Assembly (NCBI GenBank): GCA_964622075.1
Contig: CAZUMR010000046.1
Span: 1 to 31,201 of the forward strand
Direction: 5' to 3'
Length of the DNA: 31,201 bases
DNA from: WAPX01 sp964622075
GTDB lineage: Archaea; Halobacteriota; Archaeoglobi; Archaeoglobales; Archaeoglobaceae
Shown here one piece after another: positions 22,359 to 29,558 of this stretch. The position numbers were made by a program, and so were the translations under genes. The notes beneath the pieces are model-generated. The model had not been told where the DNA came from. It saw only the letters and a list, made by a program, of their open reading frames with translations, and did no database searches. Positions within the stretch are counted from its first letter, which is position 1, and each line of letters begins with the position of its first letter.

Positions 22359-22934
22359 TCAGGACTCCCACAGCAATCTGGCAAAATCCTGACCTATTGC
22401 TGTTAGATTTCCAGAAACACCACTTATGGCTACGTATCTGCTTCCAGATTTCCCGGTTATTTTACCCACGTAAATCGGATAATATGCCTCTCTTGCCTCC
22501 TCTACCTCCACTCCCACTGCGTTTGCTGATAAACCATAGCCTGCAAAGGCAACTATGGAGTTGAGACTTTTCAGCCTCCTGATTACATCTTCAACCTCGT
22601 ACTTTCTGTCTATTTTCACTCCTTTTTTCAGATCTTCTGACAGTTTTACATCATCCCTTTCTGCATCATCCAGCTCCTCAAACTCCGGGAAGTAAGAAAA
22701 GGACATGCCCGTCCAGACTCCCTGAACGAGGTCGTAAACGTTTATAATTTCAGAAACGTTTAGCTGCCTGTCTGCAAACTTTTCCTGCTCAAACATTCTG
22801 ACCCTGATTATTGCACAGGGCAGCCAGACGAGTTTAATACCTTCAATTTTTTCCCTTCTTATAAGACCCTTTCTCAGACTTTCAAATACTTTTCTTGCTT
22901 TCTTTTCGTCCACCTTTGCCCTAACTACCAGCAT
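22359..22934 (-). CDS. Unknown conserved-looking soluble protein
   Basis: This 191-residue protein has a basic N-terminal third (KVDEKKARKVFESLRKGLIRREK), a hydrophobic LVWLPCAIIRVRMF strand, an acidic middle (FEELDDAERDDVKLSEDLKK) and a C-terminal third rich in Gly and small residues, with VAFAGYGLSANAVGVEVEE and YPIYVGKITGKSGSRYVAISG. I see no membrane segment and no motif that names a family. The message is probably leaderless: a TATA-like ttttatgcc (about 22957-22966) lies about 26 nt before the ATG. A palindrome occupies the space between. Confidence 0.75.
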   Translation of the reverse strand: MLVVRAKVDEKKARKVFESLRKGLIRREKIEGIKLVWLPCAIIRVRMFEQEKFADRQLNVSEIINVYDLVQGVWTGMSFSYFPEFEELDDAERDDVKLSEDLKKGVKIDRKYEVEDVIRRLKSLNSIVAFAGYGLSANAVGVEVEEAREAYYPIYVGKITGKSGSRYVAISGVSGNLTAIGQDFARLLWES

Positions 22935-22938
22935 CGTT

Positions 22939-22955
22939 CACACAGCTGGTGTGTG
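22939..22955. promoter_or_regulatory. Palindrome between TATA box and start codon
   Basis: The inverted repeat cacaca-gctgg-tgtgtg has 6-bp arms and a 5-nt spacer. It ends 4 nt before the start codon of the unknown protein gene, overlapping the predicted transcription start. It has the position of an operator. Confidence 0.5.
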
Positions 22956-23048
22956 GCATAAAAATTTTTCAGTCATCTGCACATATATTTGAAAATTGTT
23001 TGAGTGCTGTCAATGTTGTTTTAGTTAATTTTTCTGGCTGTTGCAATT

Positions 23049-23076
23049 GACTTCTGAGTTTGGACTTCTGAGTTTT
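23049..23076. repeat. 14-bp near-perfect tandem duplication
   Basis: The units gacttctgagtttg and gacttctgagtttt abut at 23049-23062 and 23063-23076 (13 of 14 identical), between the unknown protein gene and the tRNA. Confidence 0.93.
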
Positions 23077-23147
23077 GCCTGATTTCAAGTTAACATGGAT
23101 AGCAGATCAAAGAGACATAACAAGACAACAAGACATCACAACAGAAG

Positions 23148-23231
23148 TGCGGGGGGAGGGATTTGAACCCTCGGACCCCTACGGGACTGGCCCCTCAAGC
23201 CAGCGCCTTTTCCTGACTCGGCAACCCCCGC
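23148..23231 (-). tRNA. tRNA-Leu(GAG)
   Basis: This 84-nt gene folds as a class II tRNA. The acceptor strands are gcggggg (5') and cccccgc with discriminator A. The D-stem is gcc/ggc, the anticodon stem ctggc/gccag, and the loop ttgaggg gives anticodon GAG at 23194-23196. A 14-nt variable arm and a T-arm gaggg-ttcaaat-ccctc follow. There is no intron, and CCA is not encoded. A TATA-like atttaaac at about 23262-23270 lies upstream on the minus strand. Confidence 0.97.
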
Positions 23232-23299
23232 TTACCGGTTCAAAAACAATCACAGGATGGGTGTTTAAATCTTTTTTGCTTGCTAAACTCAGGGTGGGT

Positions 23300-23360
23300 T
23301 GTAGGCCCGTTAAGCCGCAGAGCCTCATCTGTTCAGCCCTGCCGGTTCTTCGGGCCCGCA
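23300..23360 (-). ncRNA. Candidate H/ACA guide RNA (single hairpin)
   Basis: On the minus strand, gggcccg (23357-23351) pairs with cgggcct (23309-23303) as a 7-bp lower stem, followed at once by ACA (23302-23300). Above an internal loop, gcagggc (23342-23336) pairs with gctctgc (23323-23317), 7 bp. The 12-nt apical loop, ugaacagaugag, contains the UGA...GAUGA pattern expected of a K-loop bound by L7Ae. The 3' side from the upper stem to ACA is 14 nt, the distance seen in H/ACA guides. The pocket strands are aagaaccg and ggcttaa. A TATA-like box (about 23380-23389) lies about 25 nt upstream of 23360. The rRNA target is not identified. Confidence 0.6.
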
Positions 23361-23435
23361 TAGTCTTTATCCTTCCGGGTTAAAATAGCTAACCCTGCGC
23401 TAACTTTTTTAACTAAACTGCCCAGACGCCGGAAA

Positions 23436-24332
23436 GTGGAGGCATTACTGCTGGCTGCTGAAGAAACAGTTAAAATACTGAGAATAGTCCTTCCAGCTGT
23501 ACTGTTCGGTCTTCTTGCGTCCAAGTACATCTACACGATCCCCCAGTTTAAAAAACTCGTTTTTTACATCTCATCCCGTCTTGGAATGAAGAGCAGCGTT
23601 GCTGTGGCAGCTTTCCTCATTCATCCCGTGGCTGCGTACACAATTCTGTCCGAGCTCGTCAGGAGCGGAACTATAGATGAGAGGGAAGCTGTTGTGGCTA
23701 CACTGGTCGGAACTTTTCCGAGAACTCTGAGGTTATGCGTTCTTTTTCTGATACCTGTTGCCGTGCCTGCTCTTGGAATCTGGGGGATAGCGTACGTAAT
23801 CCTGATTCTTGTTACAAGGGGGATTGTTTCACTCTCCGGTATATTCATTGCAAGGAGAACACTTGGCAGCAGTGAAATACCCTCTGTGGAAATCCCGGAG
23901 ATAACTCTCAGAGACACTTTGAAGAGGTTCGTGAGGATAGCTCTAACTCTCTCGCTAACGGTCTTTGCGGTTATGCTGCTGTTCAATCTTGGTGTTATGG
24001 ACTTTCTGAACTCTGAAATCGGGCCTTTTCTTTCTTCTCTTGGCCTCCCGGCATCATCTATTCTTGTTGTAGCCACCGGATTTCCAAGCATGCTCGCTGC
24101 AATAGCTACTGCTGGATCGCTGCTTGCTAAGGGAGCTTTGTGTGGAAAATCTCTTTTGATTTCTCTCTTTCTTGCATCGATTGCACATTCTGTCGTTGAG
24201 ATCTCAAGAAACACCCTCCCCGTTGCTGCCTCTATCCTTGGCAGATCTCTCGGGACAAAAGTTGCTCTGTGTATATTTGCGAGCAGAATAGTGGCAAACC
24301 TGATAGCTCTTGCCATTCTGTTTGCCTTTTAA
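23436..24332 (+). CDS. Nucleoside-recognition/gate-domain membrane protein
   Basis: This 298-residue integral membrane protein has about eight hydrophobic segments and resembles archaeal 'nucleoside recognition (Gate) domain' proteins. Duplicated features such as LIHPVAAYTILSELV...GTFPRTLRL and VVATGFPSMLAAIATAGSLLAKG, each with a Pro near a helix break, suggest two related halves. The transported substrate is unknown. The start is GTG with no clear Shine-Dalgarno; an AT-rich tttttaact about 25 nt upstream fits a leaderless mRNA. A perfect 14-bp tandem duplication separates it from gyrA. Confidence 0.82.
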   Translation: MEALLLAAEETVKILRIVLPAVLFGLLASKYIYTIPQFKKLVFYISSRLGMKSSVAVAAFLIHPVAAYTILSELVRSGTIDEREAVVATLVGTFPRTLRLCVLFLIPVAVPALGIWGIAYVILILVTRGIVSLSGIFIARRTLGSSEIPSVEIPEITLRDTLKRFVRIALTLSLTVFAVMLLFNLGVMDFLNSEIGPFLSSLGLPASSILVVATGFPSMLAAIATAGSLLAKGALCGKSLLISLFLASIAHSVVEISRNTLPVAASILGRSLGTKVALCIFASRIVANLIALAILFAF

Positions 24333-24340
24333 GACGATTT

Positions 24341-24368
24341 AGGCTGATTAAAGCAGGCTGATTAAAGC
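24341..24368. repeat. 14-bp perfect tandem duplication
   Basis: The word aggctgattaaagc is duplicated at 24341-24354 and 24355-24368, just upstream of the gyrA promoter. Confidence 0.95.
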
Positions 24369-24417
24369 CGCAAAGCAAATCAAAGTTCTTAAATAACTCC
24401 CAGCGAGTTTGTTAGCG

Positions 24418-26727
24418 ATGGAGCTAATCAGAGAGATCACGTCTGAACTTAAGAGCTCTTACATAGATTACGCGATGAGTGTTATAGTCGGTAGAGCTCT
24501 GCCAGATGTGAGGGATGGTCTTAAGCCCGTTCAGAGGAGGATACTGTACGCAATGTACGAGATGGGACTGTTCTCAAACAGGCCCTACAGAAAATGTGCA
24601 AGAATAGTCGGAGATGTGCTTGGTAAGTATCACCCCCATGGAGATGCGGCAGTTTACGATGCCCTTGTCAGAATGGCTCAGGACTTCGTTATGAGATATC
24701 CTCTGATAGACGGTCAGGGTAACTTTGGATCGATAGATGGAGATTCTCCAGCCGCAATGCGTTATACTGAAGCAAGACTCTCCAAGATAGCCGAGGAAAT
24801 GCTCGCTGACATAGACAGGGAGACAGTCGATTTCACACCAAACTTCGACGCAACACTCAAAGAGCCTGTTGTTCTGCCTGCAAGGGTACCTAACCTTCTC
24901 GTAAACGGATGCAGCGGTATAGCTGTTGGAATGGCGACAAACATACCACCCCACAACCTGAAGGAAATCTGTTCTGCAATTATTGCTTACATAAGAAATC
25001 CGGATATCGGGATTGAAGAGCTGATGAACCACGTTAAAGGACCTGATTTCCCCACGGGCGGTGTTGTGACAGGTGTTGACGGAATTAAGGAGGCTTACTC
25101 TACCGGCAGGGGGAAAATAGTAGTTAGAGGAAAAGTTGAGTTTGAAGGGAAGAAAATAGTTATCAGAGAAATACCTTACATGGTCAACAAGGCGAGACTT
25201 GTGGAGAAGATAGCTGAGCTGATTTCTGAAGGAAAACTCAATGCGAGAGCCGTTAGAGACGAATCAGATAGGGAAGGAATCAGAATAGTTGTTGAAGTGA
25301 GGGAGGATATAAGGACTGCTTTAAACAAGCTTTACGCTTATACAAACCTTCAGACGACTTTTGGCATTATAATGCTTGCTCTCGTTGATGGAGAACCAAG
25401 AATTCTGAATCTGAAGGAGATGATTGGTTTTTACGTTGATCACAGAAGAGAAGTCGTCAGAAGGAGGACGAATTACGAGCTTAAGAAAGCTGAAGAAAGG
25501 TTGCACATAGTGGAGGGGCTGAAGAAGGCAGTGGAAAACATAGATGAGGTTATCGCTCTTATCAAGTCATCTTCCTCACCTTCAGAGGCAAAGGAGGCAT
25601 TGATGAGCAACTACGAAATGAGTGAGAAGCAGGCTGAGGCAGTTCTGCAGACGAGATTGCAGAAACTGACTGCAATGGAAATTGAGTCTTTGCTTAAGGA
25701 ATACGAGGATCTGAAGAGGAAGATAGAAGAATACAAAGAAATTCTCTCCTCCCCAGAAAAGATCGACGAAATAATCATCAGAGAGCTTGAGGAAGTCATG
25801 GAGAAGTATGGGGATGACAGAAGAACTGAAATTCAAACCAGAGAGGTTGAGATAAGCGAAGAAGAGCTGATAAGCGAGGAAGAGTGCGTTCTTGTTTTCA
25901 CGAAGGCTGGTTACGTTAAGAGAATGCCCCTGACATTCAAGCTTCAAAAGAGAGGTGGAGTTGGGATTATAGGCGTGCAGCTCAAAAACGATGAGCCGGT
26001 AAGTCTTGTCAAGTGTAGCTCGAAGGATAAGGTTCTGATATTCAGCAGGGATAAGGCTTACTGGATAAATGCTTACGAAATACCGGAGATGGACAGGTAT
26101 GCGAGGGGTGTGAAACTGTCAACTCTCATCTCATGTGATGAAGTTGTTTCGGTCGTTCCTCTGAAAGAGCTTGACGAAAGAAAGCTGATCATCGCAACTG
26201 AAGACGGATGCGTTAAGCAGATCAAAGCGAAAGAGTTTGAAAACGCAAAGAGAGCGGGGATTGTTGCTTCTACAGGTAAGATAGCATTTGTCTGCCCGGC
26301 TGATGGTAAGGAAGTGCTTATTTCGACGAGGAATGGATACACCGTCAGATTTGATCTGAGGGAAATACCAGAACTCGGCAGAAATGCTAAAGGTGTTAAG
26401 GGGATAAGACTGAAGGAGGGCGACACAGTTTCGTGGGTTAGCTGCAGAGAGGGAGGGTATCTGCTTACTGTATCCAGAGACGGGCATGCGAGGAGAACAC
26501 CTGTGAGTGAGTACCGAAAGGTTTCAAGAGGAAGTACGGGCGTCATAAACTACAGGGGAGAGGTTGTTATGGCTGAAGTTGTTGAGGGGATAGAAAAATT
26601 GCTTGTCATGAGTTCAGATGGGTACATGCTCAGAACGGATGTATCCGACATTCCTGTGCAGGGAAGGAATGCCAGAGGAGTCATACTATGCAAGAAAGAG
26701 GTGGCATGCTGTACTCTGGAATCCTGA
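24418..26727 (+). CDS. gyrA: DNA gyrase subunit A
   Basis: This 769-residue protein is a bacterial-type GyrA, which with GyrB introduces negative supercoils. The N-terminal part has DVRDGLKPVQRRILY, YHPHGDAAVYDALVRMAQ and the catalytic Tyr at residue 116 in AAMRYTEARL. A coiled-coil region follows at about 340-480. The C-terminal beta-pinwheel starts with QKRGGVG, a slight variant of the GyrA box (QRRGGKG type) needed for DNA wrapping, and shows repeated RxxGVK-type blades. An in-frame TTG lies at 24409; the ATG at 24418 sits about 25 nt below cttaaataa and is preferred. gyrB is not in the window. Confidence 0.97.
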   Translation: MELIREITSELKSSYIDYAMSVIVGRALPDVRDGLKPVQRRILYAMYEMGLFSNRPYRKCARIVGDVLGKYHPHGDAAVYDALVRMAQDFVMRYPLIDGQGNFGSIDGDSPAAMRYTEARLSKIAEEMLADIDRETVDFTPNFDATLKEPVVLPARVPNLLVNGCSGIAVGMATNIPPHNLKEICSAIIAYIRNPDIGIEELMNHVKGPDFPTGGVVTGVDGIKEAYSTGRGKIVVRGKVEFEGKKIVIREIPYMVNKARLVEKIAELISEGKLNARAVRDESDREGIRIVVEVREDIRTALNKLYAYTNLQTTFGIIMLALVDGEPRILNLKEMIGFYVDHRREVVRRRTNYELKKAEERLHIVEGLKKAVENIDEVIALIKSSSSPSEAKEALMSNYEMSEKQAEAVLQTRLQKLTAMEIESLLKEYEDLKRKIEEYKEILSSPEKIDEIIIRELEEVMEKYGDDRRTEIQTREVEISEEELISEEECVLVFTKAGYVKRMPLTFKLQKRGGVGIIGVQLKNDEPVSLVKCSSKDKVLIFSRDKAYWINAYEIPEMDRYARGVKLSTLISCDEVVSVVPLKELDERKLIIATEDGCVKQIKAKEFENAKRAGIVASTGKIAFVCPADGKEVLISTRNGYTVRFDLREIPELGRNAKGVKGIRLKEGDTVSWVSCREGGYLLTVSRDGHARRTPVSEYRKVSRGSTGVINYRGEVVMAEVVEGIEKLLVMSSDGYMLRTDVSDIPVQGRNARGVILCKKEVACCTLES

Positions 26728-26750
26728 TCTGCAAAACCTGAGTGGTGGTT

Positions 26751-26766
26751 ATGGTCGTATGGTCGT
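26751..26766. repeat. 8-bp perfect tandem duplication at the bud32 start
   Basis: The word atggtcgt is repeated at 26751-26758 and 26759-26766. Only the second ATG is in the Bud32 frame. The duplication thus created or preserved a second ATG next to the true start. Confidence 0.85.
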
Positions 26767-27385
26767 TTTGAAAGAGGGAGAGGTCATAAAGGGCAAACTC
26801 ATCAAAACGTACATCGGTGGAGAGGCAGTCGTAAACATATACGAGAATGCCGTGGAAAAGATAAGGAGGGTCAAGAGGTACAGGGTAAGGGAGCTTGACG
26901 AGTTGCTAAGGAAAAGGAGAACGAAAAGTGAAGTCAGACTTATGCACCTTGCAAGAAAGCAGGGGGTGGCAACACCTATAGTGCTTGATGTGGATGGAGA
27001 TACTGTGGTTATGGAAAGAATTGACGGAGTGCCTGTTAGAGAGTGCATGAGTGAGGAAATTTGCAGAGAAATAGGGAGAAGCGTAGCCAGACTGCACAAT
27101 GCGGGAATAGTGCATGGAGATGTAACACCGATGAACATGATACTCAAACACGGCAGAGTTTACTTCGTTGATTTCGGTCTTGCTTTTGCTGACAGCGATG
27201 TTGAGCCGAAAGGTGTTGATGTCCACGTCTTTTTTGAATCCCTGAAAGCGTACTTTGAGGACTGGGAGAGGCTGAAGAGAGCTTTTATTGAAGGATACCT
27301 TGAGATCGGTGATGAAGAAGTTATAAGGAGGGCAGAGGAAATAGCTGAGAGAGGAAGGTACATTAAGAGGGTCTCTCAGGTTTAA
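26759..27385 (+). CDS. Bud32 (KEOPS complex kinase/ATPase)
   Basis: This 208-residue atypical small kinase is Bud32, the KEOPS subunit that supports Kae1 in tRNA t6A synthesis. It has GGEAVVNIYENAVEKIRRVKRYR near the N-terminus, the catalytic loop VHGDVTPMNMIL near residue 120 and FVDFGLAF as the metal-binding DFG, ending with the basic RGRYIKRV tail. It is not fused to Kae1 as in many euryarchaea. It lies 31 nt after gyrA and could be read from the same transcript. An upstream in-frame extension into gyrA is not credible. Confidence 0.94.
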   Translation: MVVLKEGEVIKGKLIKTYIGGEAVVNIYENAVEKIRRVKRYRVRELDELLRKRRTKSEVRLMHLARKQGVATPIVLDVDGDTVVMERIDGVPVRECMSEEICREIGRSVARLHNAGIVHGDVTPMNMILKHGRVYFVDFGLAFADSDVEPKGVDVHVFFESLKAYFEDWERLKRAFIEGYLEIGDEEVIRRAEEIAERGRYIKRVSQV

Positions 27386-27423
27386 ATCCATGTTTAATTT
27401 CCATTCGGTTCATTTCGTTCAGC

Positions 27424-27783
27424 CTATTTCCTTTCTATTTCCACTTCCAGAATGTAAAAGTCTGCATAGATTTTTCTGACTCTCTTACCTATTTCGTTTC
27501 TTATCCTGTCCGCGACTCTCCCTGAAGGCATTCCAAGTTTTGTAAATATACAGCTCATCAGCAGGGCACTGTTTGAAAAGAAGTGACTTGCCATACCTCT
27601 GCTCATGTAGATCCTTAAATTCTCCTCTCCCATCATTCTTGCATAGCCTCTCTCCCTGAGCCAGTCCTCGAAGTCATCTGCAGTTATTCTGATTTTGATC
27701 GTGTCCTTTTTGATCGTGTTCTCTCCCTTACTATCATCCGTGACTTTGTTTTCCCCATCCTTTCCATCTGCATTCCTGCTCAT
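27424..27783 (-). CDS. Small basic protein, unknown
   Basis: This 119-residue protein has a polar low-complexity N-terminus of about 30 residues (rich in Lys, Asp, Gly, Asn), then a compact domain: RITADDFEDWLRERGY, MGEENLRIYMSRGMASHFFSNSALLMSCIFTKLG and a C-terminal DFYILEVEIE. I do not recognise it. The ATG is about 25 nt from the central TATA box shared with the divergent zinc-ribbon gene. A 15-bp tandem duplication (14 of 15 identical, 27693-27722) duplicates five codons in frame and gives TIKK-DTIKI in the N-terminal tail. Confidence 0.75.
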   Translation of the reverse strand: MSRNADGKDGENKVTDDSKGENTIKKDTIKIRITADDFEDWLRERGYARMMGEENLRIYMSRGMASHFFSNSALLMSCIFTKLGMPSGRVADRIRNEIGKRVRKIYADFYILEVEIERK

Positions 27784-27832
27784 TGAAAGGCGGGAGGCAA
27801 AATGGTATATAACGTTCTGCCATAGTAGTGTT
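27784..27832. promoter_or_regulatory. Shared bidirectional promoter, small protein / zinc ribbon
   Basis: The start codons are 49 nt apart. The near-palindromic box tatataa (27806-27812) is centred within 1-2 nt of the midpoint, about 25 nt from each ATG. There is no room for leaders or Shine-Dalgarno sites, so both mRNAs should be leaderless. Confidence 0.7.
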
Positions 27833-28030
27833 ATGAAAAAAATTCTCGTGTGTCCGGTGTGTAAATCGACTGAAATAACCCTTGATACTGGAGGAATAAC
27901 CGGGAAGTACATGTGCAAGAACTGCGGTTATGTGGGCTCAGTCGTTCTTGAGCTTACTGAAGGAGAATACAGGGAACTGATTGAAGGAGAAAAGCTTGAA
28001 AGGGAAGCTGAGAAAAAGGAGAGGACGTAA
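27833..28030 (+). CDS. Small zinc-ribbon protein
   Basis: This 65-residue protein has CPVC at residues 7-10 and CKNC at about 28-31, the two knuckles of a zinc ribbon, followed by YVGSVVLELTEGEYRELIEGEK and a charged helical tail. It looks like a small transcription- or RNA-associated zinc ribbon; the partner is unknown. ATG 27833 follows from the promoter geometry; longer in-frame starts would run through the divergent gene. A hairpin terminator follows. Confidence 0.85.
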   Translation: MKKILVCPVCKSTEITLDTGGITGKYMCKNCGYVGSVVLELTEGEYRELIEGEKLEREAEKKERT

Positions 28031-28064
28031 AAGGAACACATTTGTAACAAGAAGTGTCATGCAT

Positions 28065-28085
28065 TATCTTTTTTAAGATGTTTTT
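28065..28085 (+). terminator. Hairpin plus U-tract terminator
   Basis: A short hairpin with arms atctt and aagat around a tttt loop is followed by g and five T, 35 nt after the zinc-ribbon stop. Confidence 0.55.
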
Positions 28086-28097
28086 GTGAGACTCCCC

Positions 28098-28136
28098 ATT
28101 CAATGTAATCAATTCAATGCAATCATAATGCAATCA
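28098..28136. repeat. 14-bp tandem repeat, nearly three copies
   Basis: The units attcaatgtaatca (28098-28111), attcaatgcaatca (28112-28125) and a partial taatgcaatca (28126-28136) are consecutive. They lie between convergent genes. Confidence 0.93.
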
Positions 28137-28160
28137 TCGTAATAAGAGGGCAGGATAATC

Positions 28161-29033
28161 TCAGCTGTAATTGAAATCCTCCTTAAGCACTTCTGCTATT
28201 AGATCTGACACGCTCACCCTGCTTACAGGACTTGGAACGGTATCTGTTCCATATATCTCCTCAACTCCAACCTCGTATATCTTCCTTAGAGTATCTGTCT
28301 TTGCGAGCACGTGGGTTGAGAAAACGTAAACCCTGTTGCATCTGGCTTTTTTGAGAACCCTTACAGCCTGAACTACTGTTGAACCGGCGGAAATCATATC
28401 ATCCACAAGGAAAACGTCCTTTCCATCAACATCCGGAGGTCTGGAAGCGATTACAACGTTCTCAGCATCCACTCTTATCTTGTTCAGGTAAAAACAGTCG
28501 GCTCCTAACTCTTCTGCAAACCTTGACGCCCATCTTAGCCCTTCCTCATCAGGAGAAACAACGATTGCATCTTTTTCCACTCCAATCTCCTTTGCTTTTT
28601 CAGCAAGCTTCTTCATTGCAGATATGTTTCTGACCTCCACCCCACCGGCAATTTCGTCCATCCTGTCTTCAAGGTGGTAGTCAACTGTGTATATCCTGTC
28701 AAATACGGAAAAGAATTTGAAGAGAGTTTTTGCCGGAAAAGCCTCGCCTTTTATAAACCTCTTTCTTGAGTAGGGCATGTATGGAAATACTGCGTAAACT
28801 TCCTCAACTCCATACTCCTTTAGCGTTTCGGCTATTAAAATGGACTCGACTATCATTTCGTCCGGGTTAAAAGCGAGACTGTTTACGACAATCGCTTTCT
28901 CGTCAAACTGGGATATCCTGACGTATTTTTCTCCGCTTGGCAGCTTCTCAAGCTGCACGTATCCGAGGTCAAAGCCTGTAAGTCTGCTGAGCTTTACTCC
29001 AAGCAATCCTTGAGAACCCGGAACTATCAGCAT
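28161..29033 (-). CDS. prs: Ribose-phosphate pyrophosphokinase (PRPP synthetase)
   Basis: This 290-residue enzyme makes PRPP from ribose 5-phosphate and ATP for nucleotide and amino acid synthesis. The N-terminus MLIVPGSQG, the PSGEKYVRI segment, YMPYSRKRF (ATP-binding), VVSPDEEGLRWA and the PRPP-binding FLVDDMISAGSTVVQAV near residue 213 are all intact. It has the short archaeal length. Its first 65 nt overlap the 3' end of the YkgJ-like gene in another frame, so the two are cotranscribed. Confidence 0.95.
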   Translation of the reverse strand: MLIVPGSQGLLGVKLSRLTGFDLGYVQLEKLPSGEKYVRISQFDEKAIVVNSLAFNPDEMIVESILIAETLKEYGVEEVYAVFPYMPYSRKRFIKGEAFPAKTLFKFFSVFDRIYTVDYHLEDRMDEIAGGVEVRNISAMKKLAEKAKEIGVEKDAIVVSPDEEGLRWASRFAEELGADCFYLNKIRVDAENVVIASRPPDVDGKDVFLVDDMISAGSTVVQAVRVLKKARCNRVYVFSTHVLAKTDTLRKIYEVGVEEIYGTDTVPSPVSRVSVSDLIAEVLKEDFNYS

Positions 29034-29535
29034 CGTTTCTACTCGTTTTCTCAGGATTTAAACTTTCGGGTTTCCTGCAGGTTATGCTCCAGTCTTTAAG
29101 TCTGGCACCACATGTAACGAGCATTACGGCCTGCGTTGCAAGCATCTCCATCTCTCTGCCAGCTTTTCCAAGTACTGTGTTTGGGCAATCGGTTGAAACG
29201 TAAACGAAGAATTCCTCTCCTCCCACCTCTATCAGTGCCTCATCTTCTCTGCCCGCTCTTCCACTTTTACGCCTGCTAACGAGAAACGGGAATACCTTGC
29301 AGGAGAGAGGCTTCTTTTCACCCTGCAGTGAGCAGAGCCTTCCCACCTGAAAGGGGCACTTTCCATTTATCTTTCTTATGTAGTATCTTCCCGCTTTTTC
29401 CTCTACAAAACTGGAAAAGCCCATTTCTCTGAATTTCAGGTACTCGTAGAATGTCAGCTTTGGTTTGAACTTCATGCAGCAGATTCCACATGCCGAGCAG
29501 TGCCAGGAGGCAACTCTCCTCCACGGCACGTACAT
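28969..29535 (-). CDS. YkgJ-like Cys-cluster (zinc/iron-chelating) protein
   Basis: This 188-residue protein has the YkgJ-family pattern: CSACGICC near residues 14-21, then GKCPFQVGRLCSLQGEKKPLSCKVFPF, eight Cys in all expected to bind zinc or an Fe-S cluster. The function of the family is unknown. The last 35 or so residues are polar and run 65 nt into prs. Typical members end earlier, so loss of an original stop codon is possible. It lies 23 nt after the membrane-protein gene, in the same transcription unit. Confidence 0.82.
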   Translation of the reverse strand: MYVPWRRVASWHCSACGICCMKFKPKLTFYEYLKFREMGFSSFVEEKAGRYYIRKINGKCPFQVGRLCSLQGEKKPLSCKVFPFLVSRRKSGRAGREDEALIEVGGEEFFVYVSTDCPNTVLGKAGREMEMLATQAVMLVTCGARLKDWSITCRKPESLNPEKTSRNDADSSGFSRIAWSKAQQTYRL

Positions 29536-29558
29536 GCTGGAAAATTAAAGCGCTGAAG

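Noticed and set aside
23075..23383. Plus-strand ORF of 102 codons across the tRNA and H/ACA region
   Set aside because: It overlaps a clear tRNA-Leu gene on the other strand and has no family resemblance.
23621..24316. Minus-strand ORF of 231 codons opposite the gate-domain membrane protein
   Set aside because: The plus-strand frame encodes clear membrane helices. The antisense frame is Arg/Thr/Ile-rich with no motif and no promoter.
26073..26546. Minus-strand ORF of 157 codons inside gyrA
   Set aside because: It is antisense to the conserved GyrA C-terminal domain, with a Ser/Pro/Leu-rich shadow composition.
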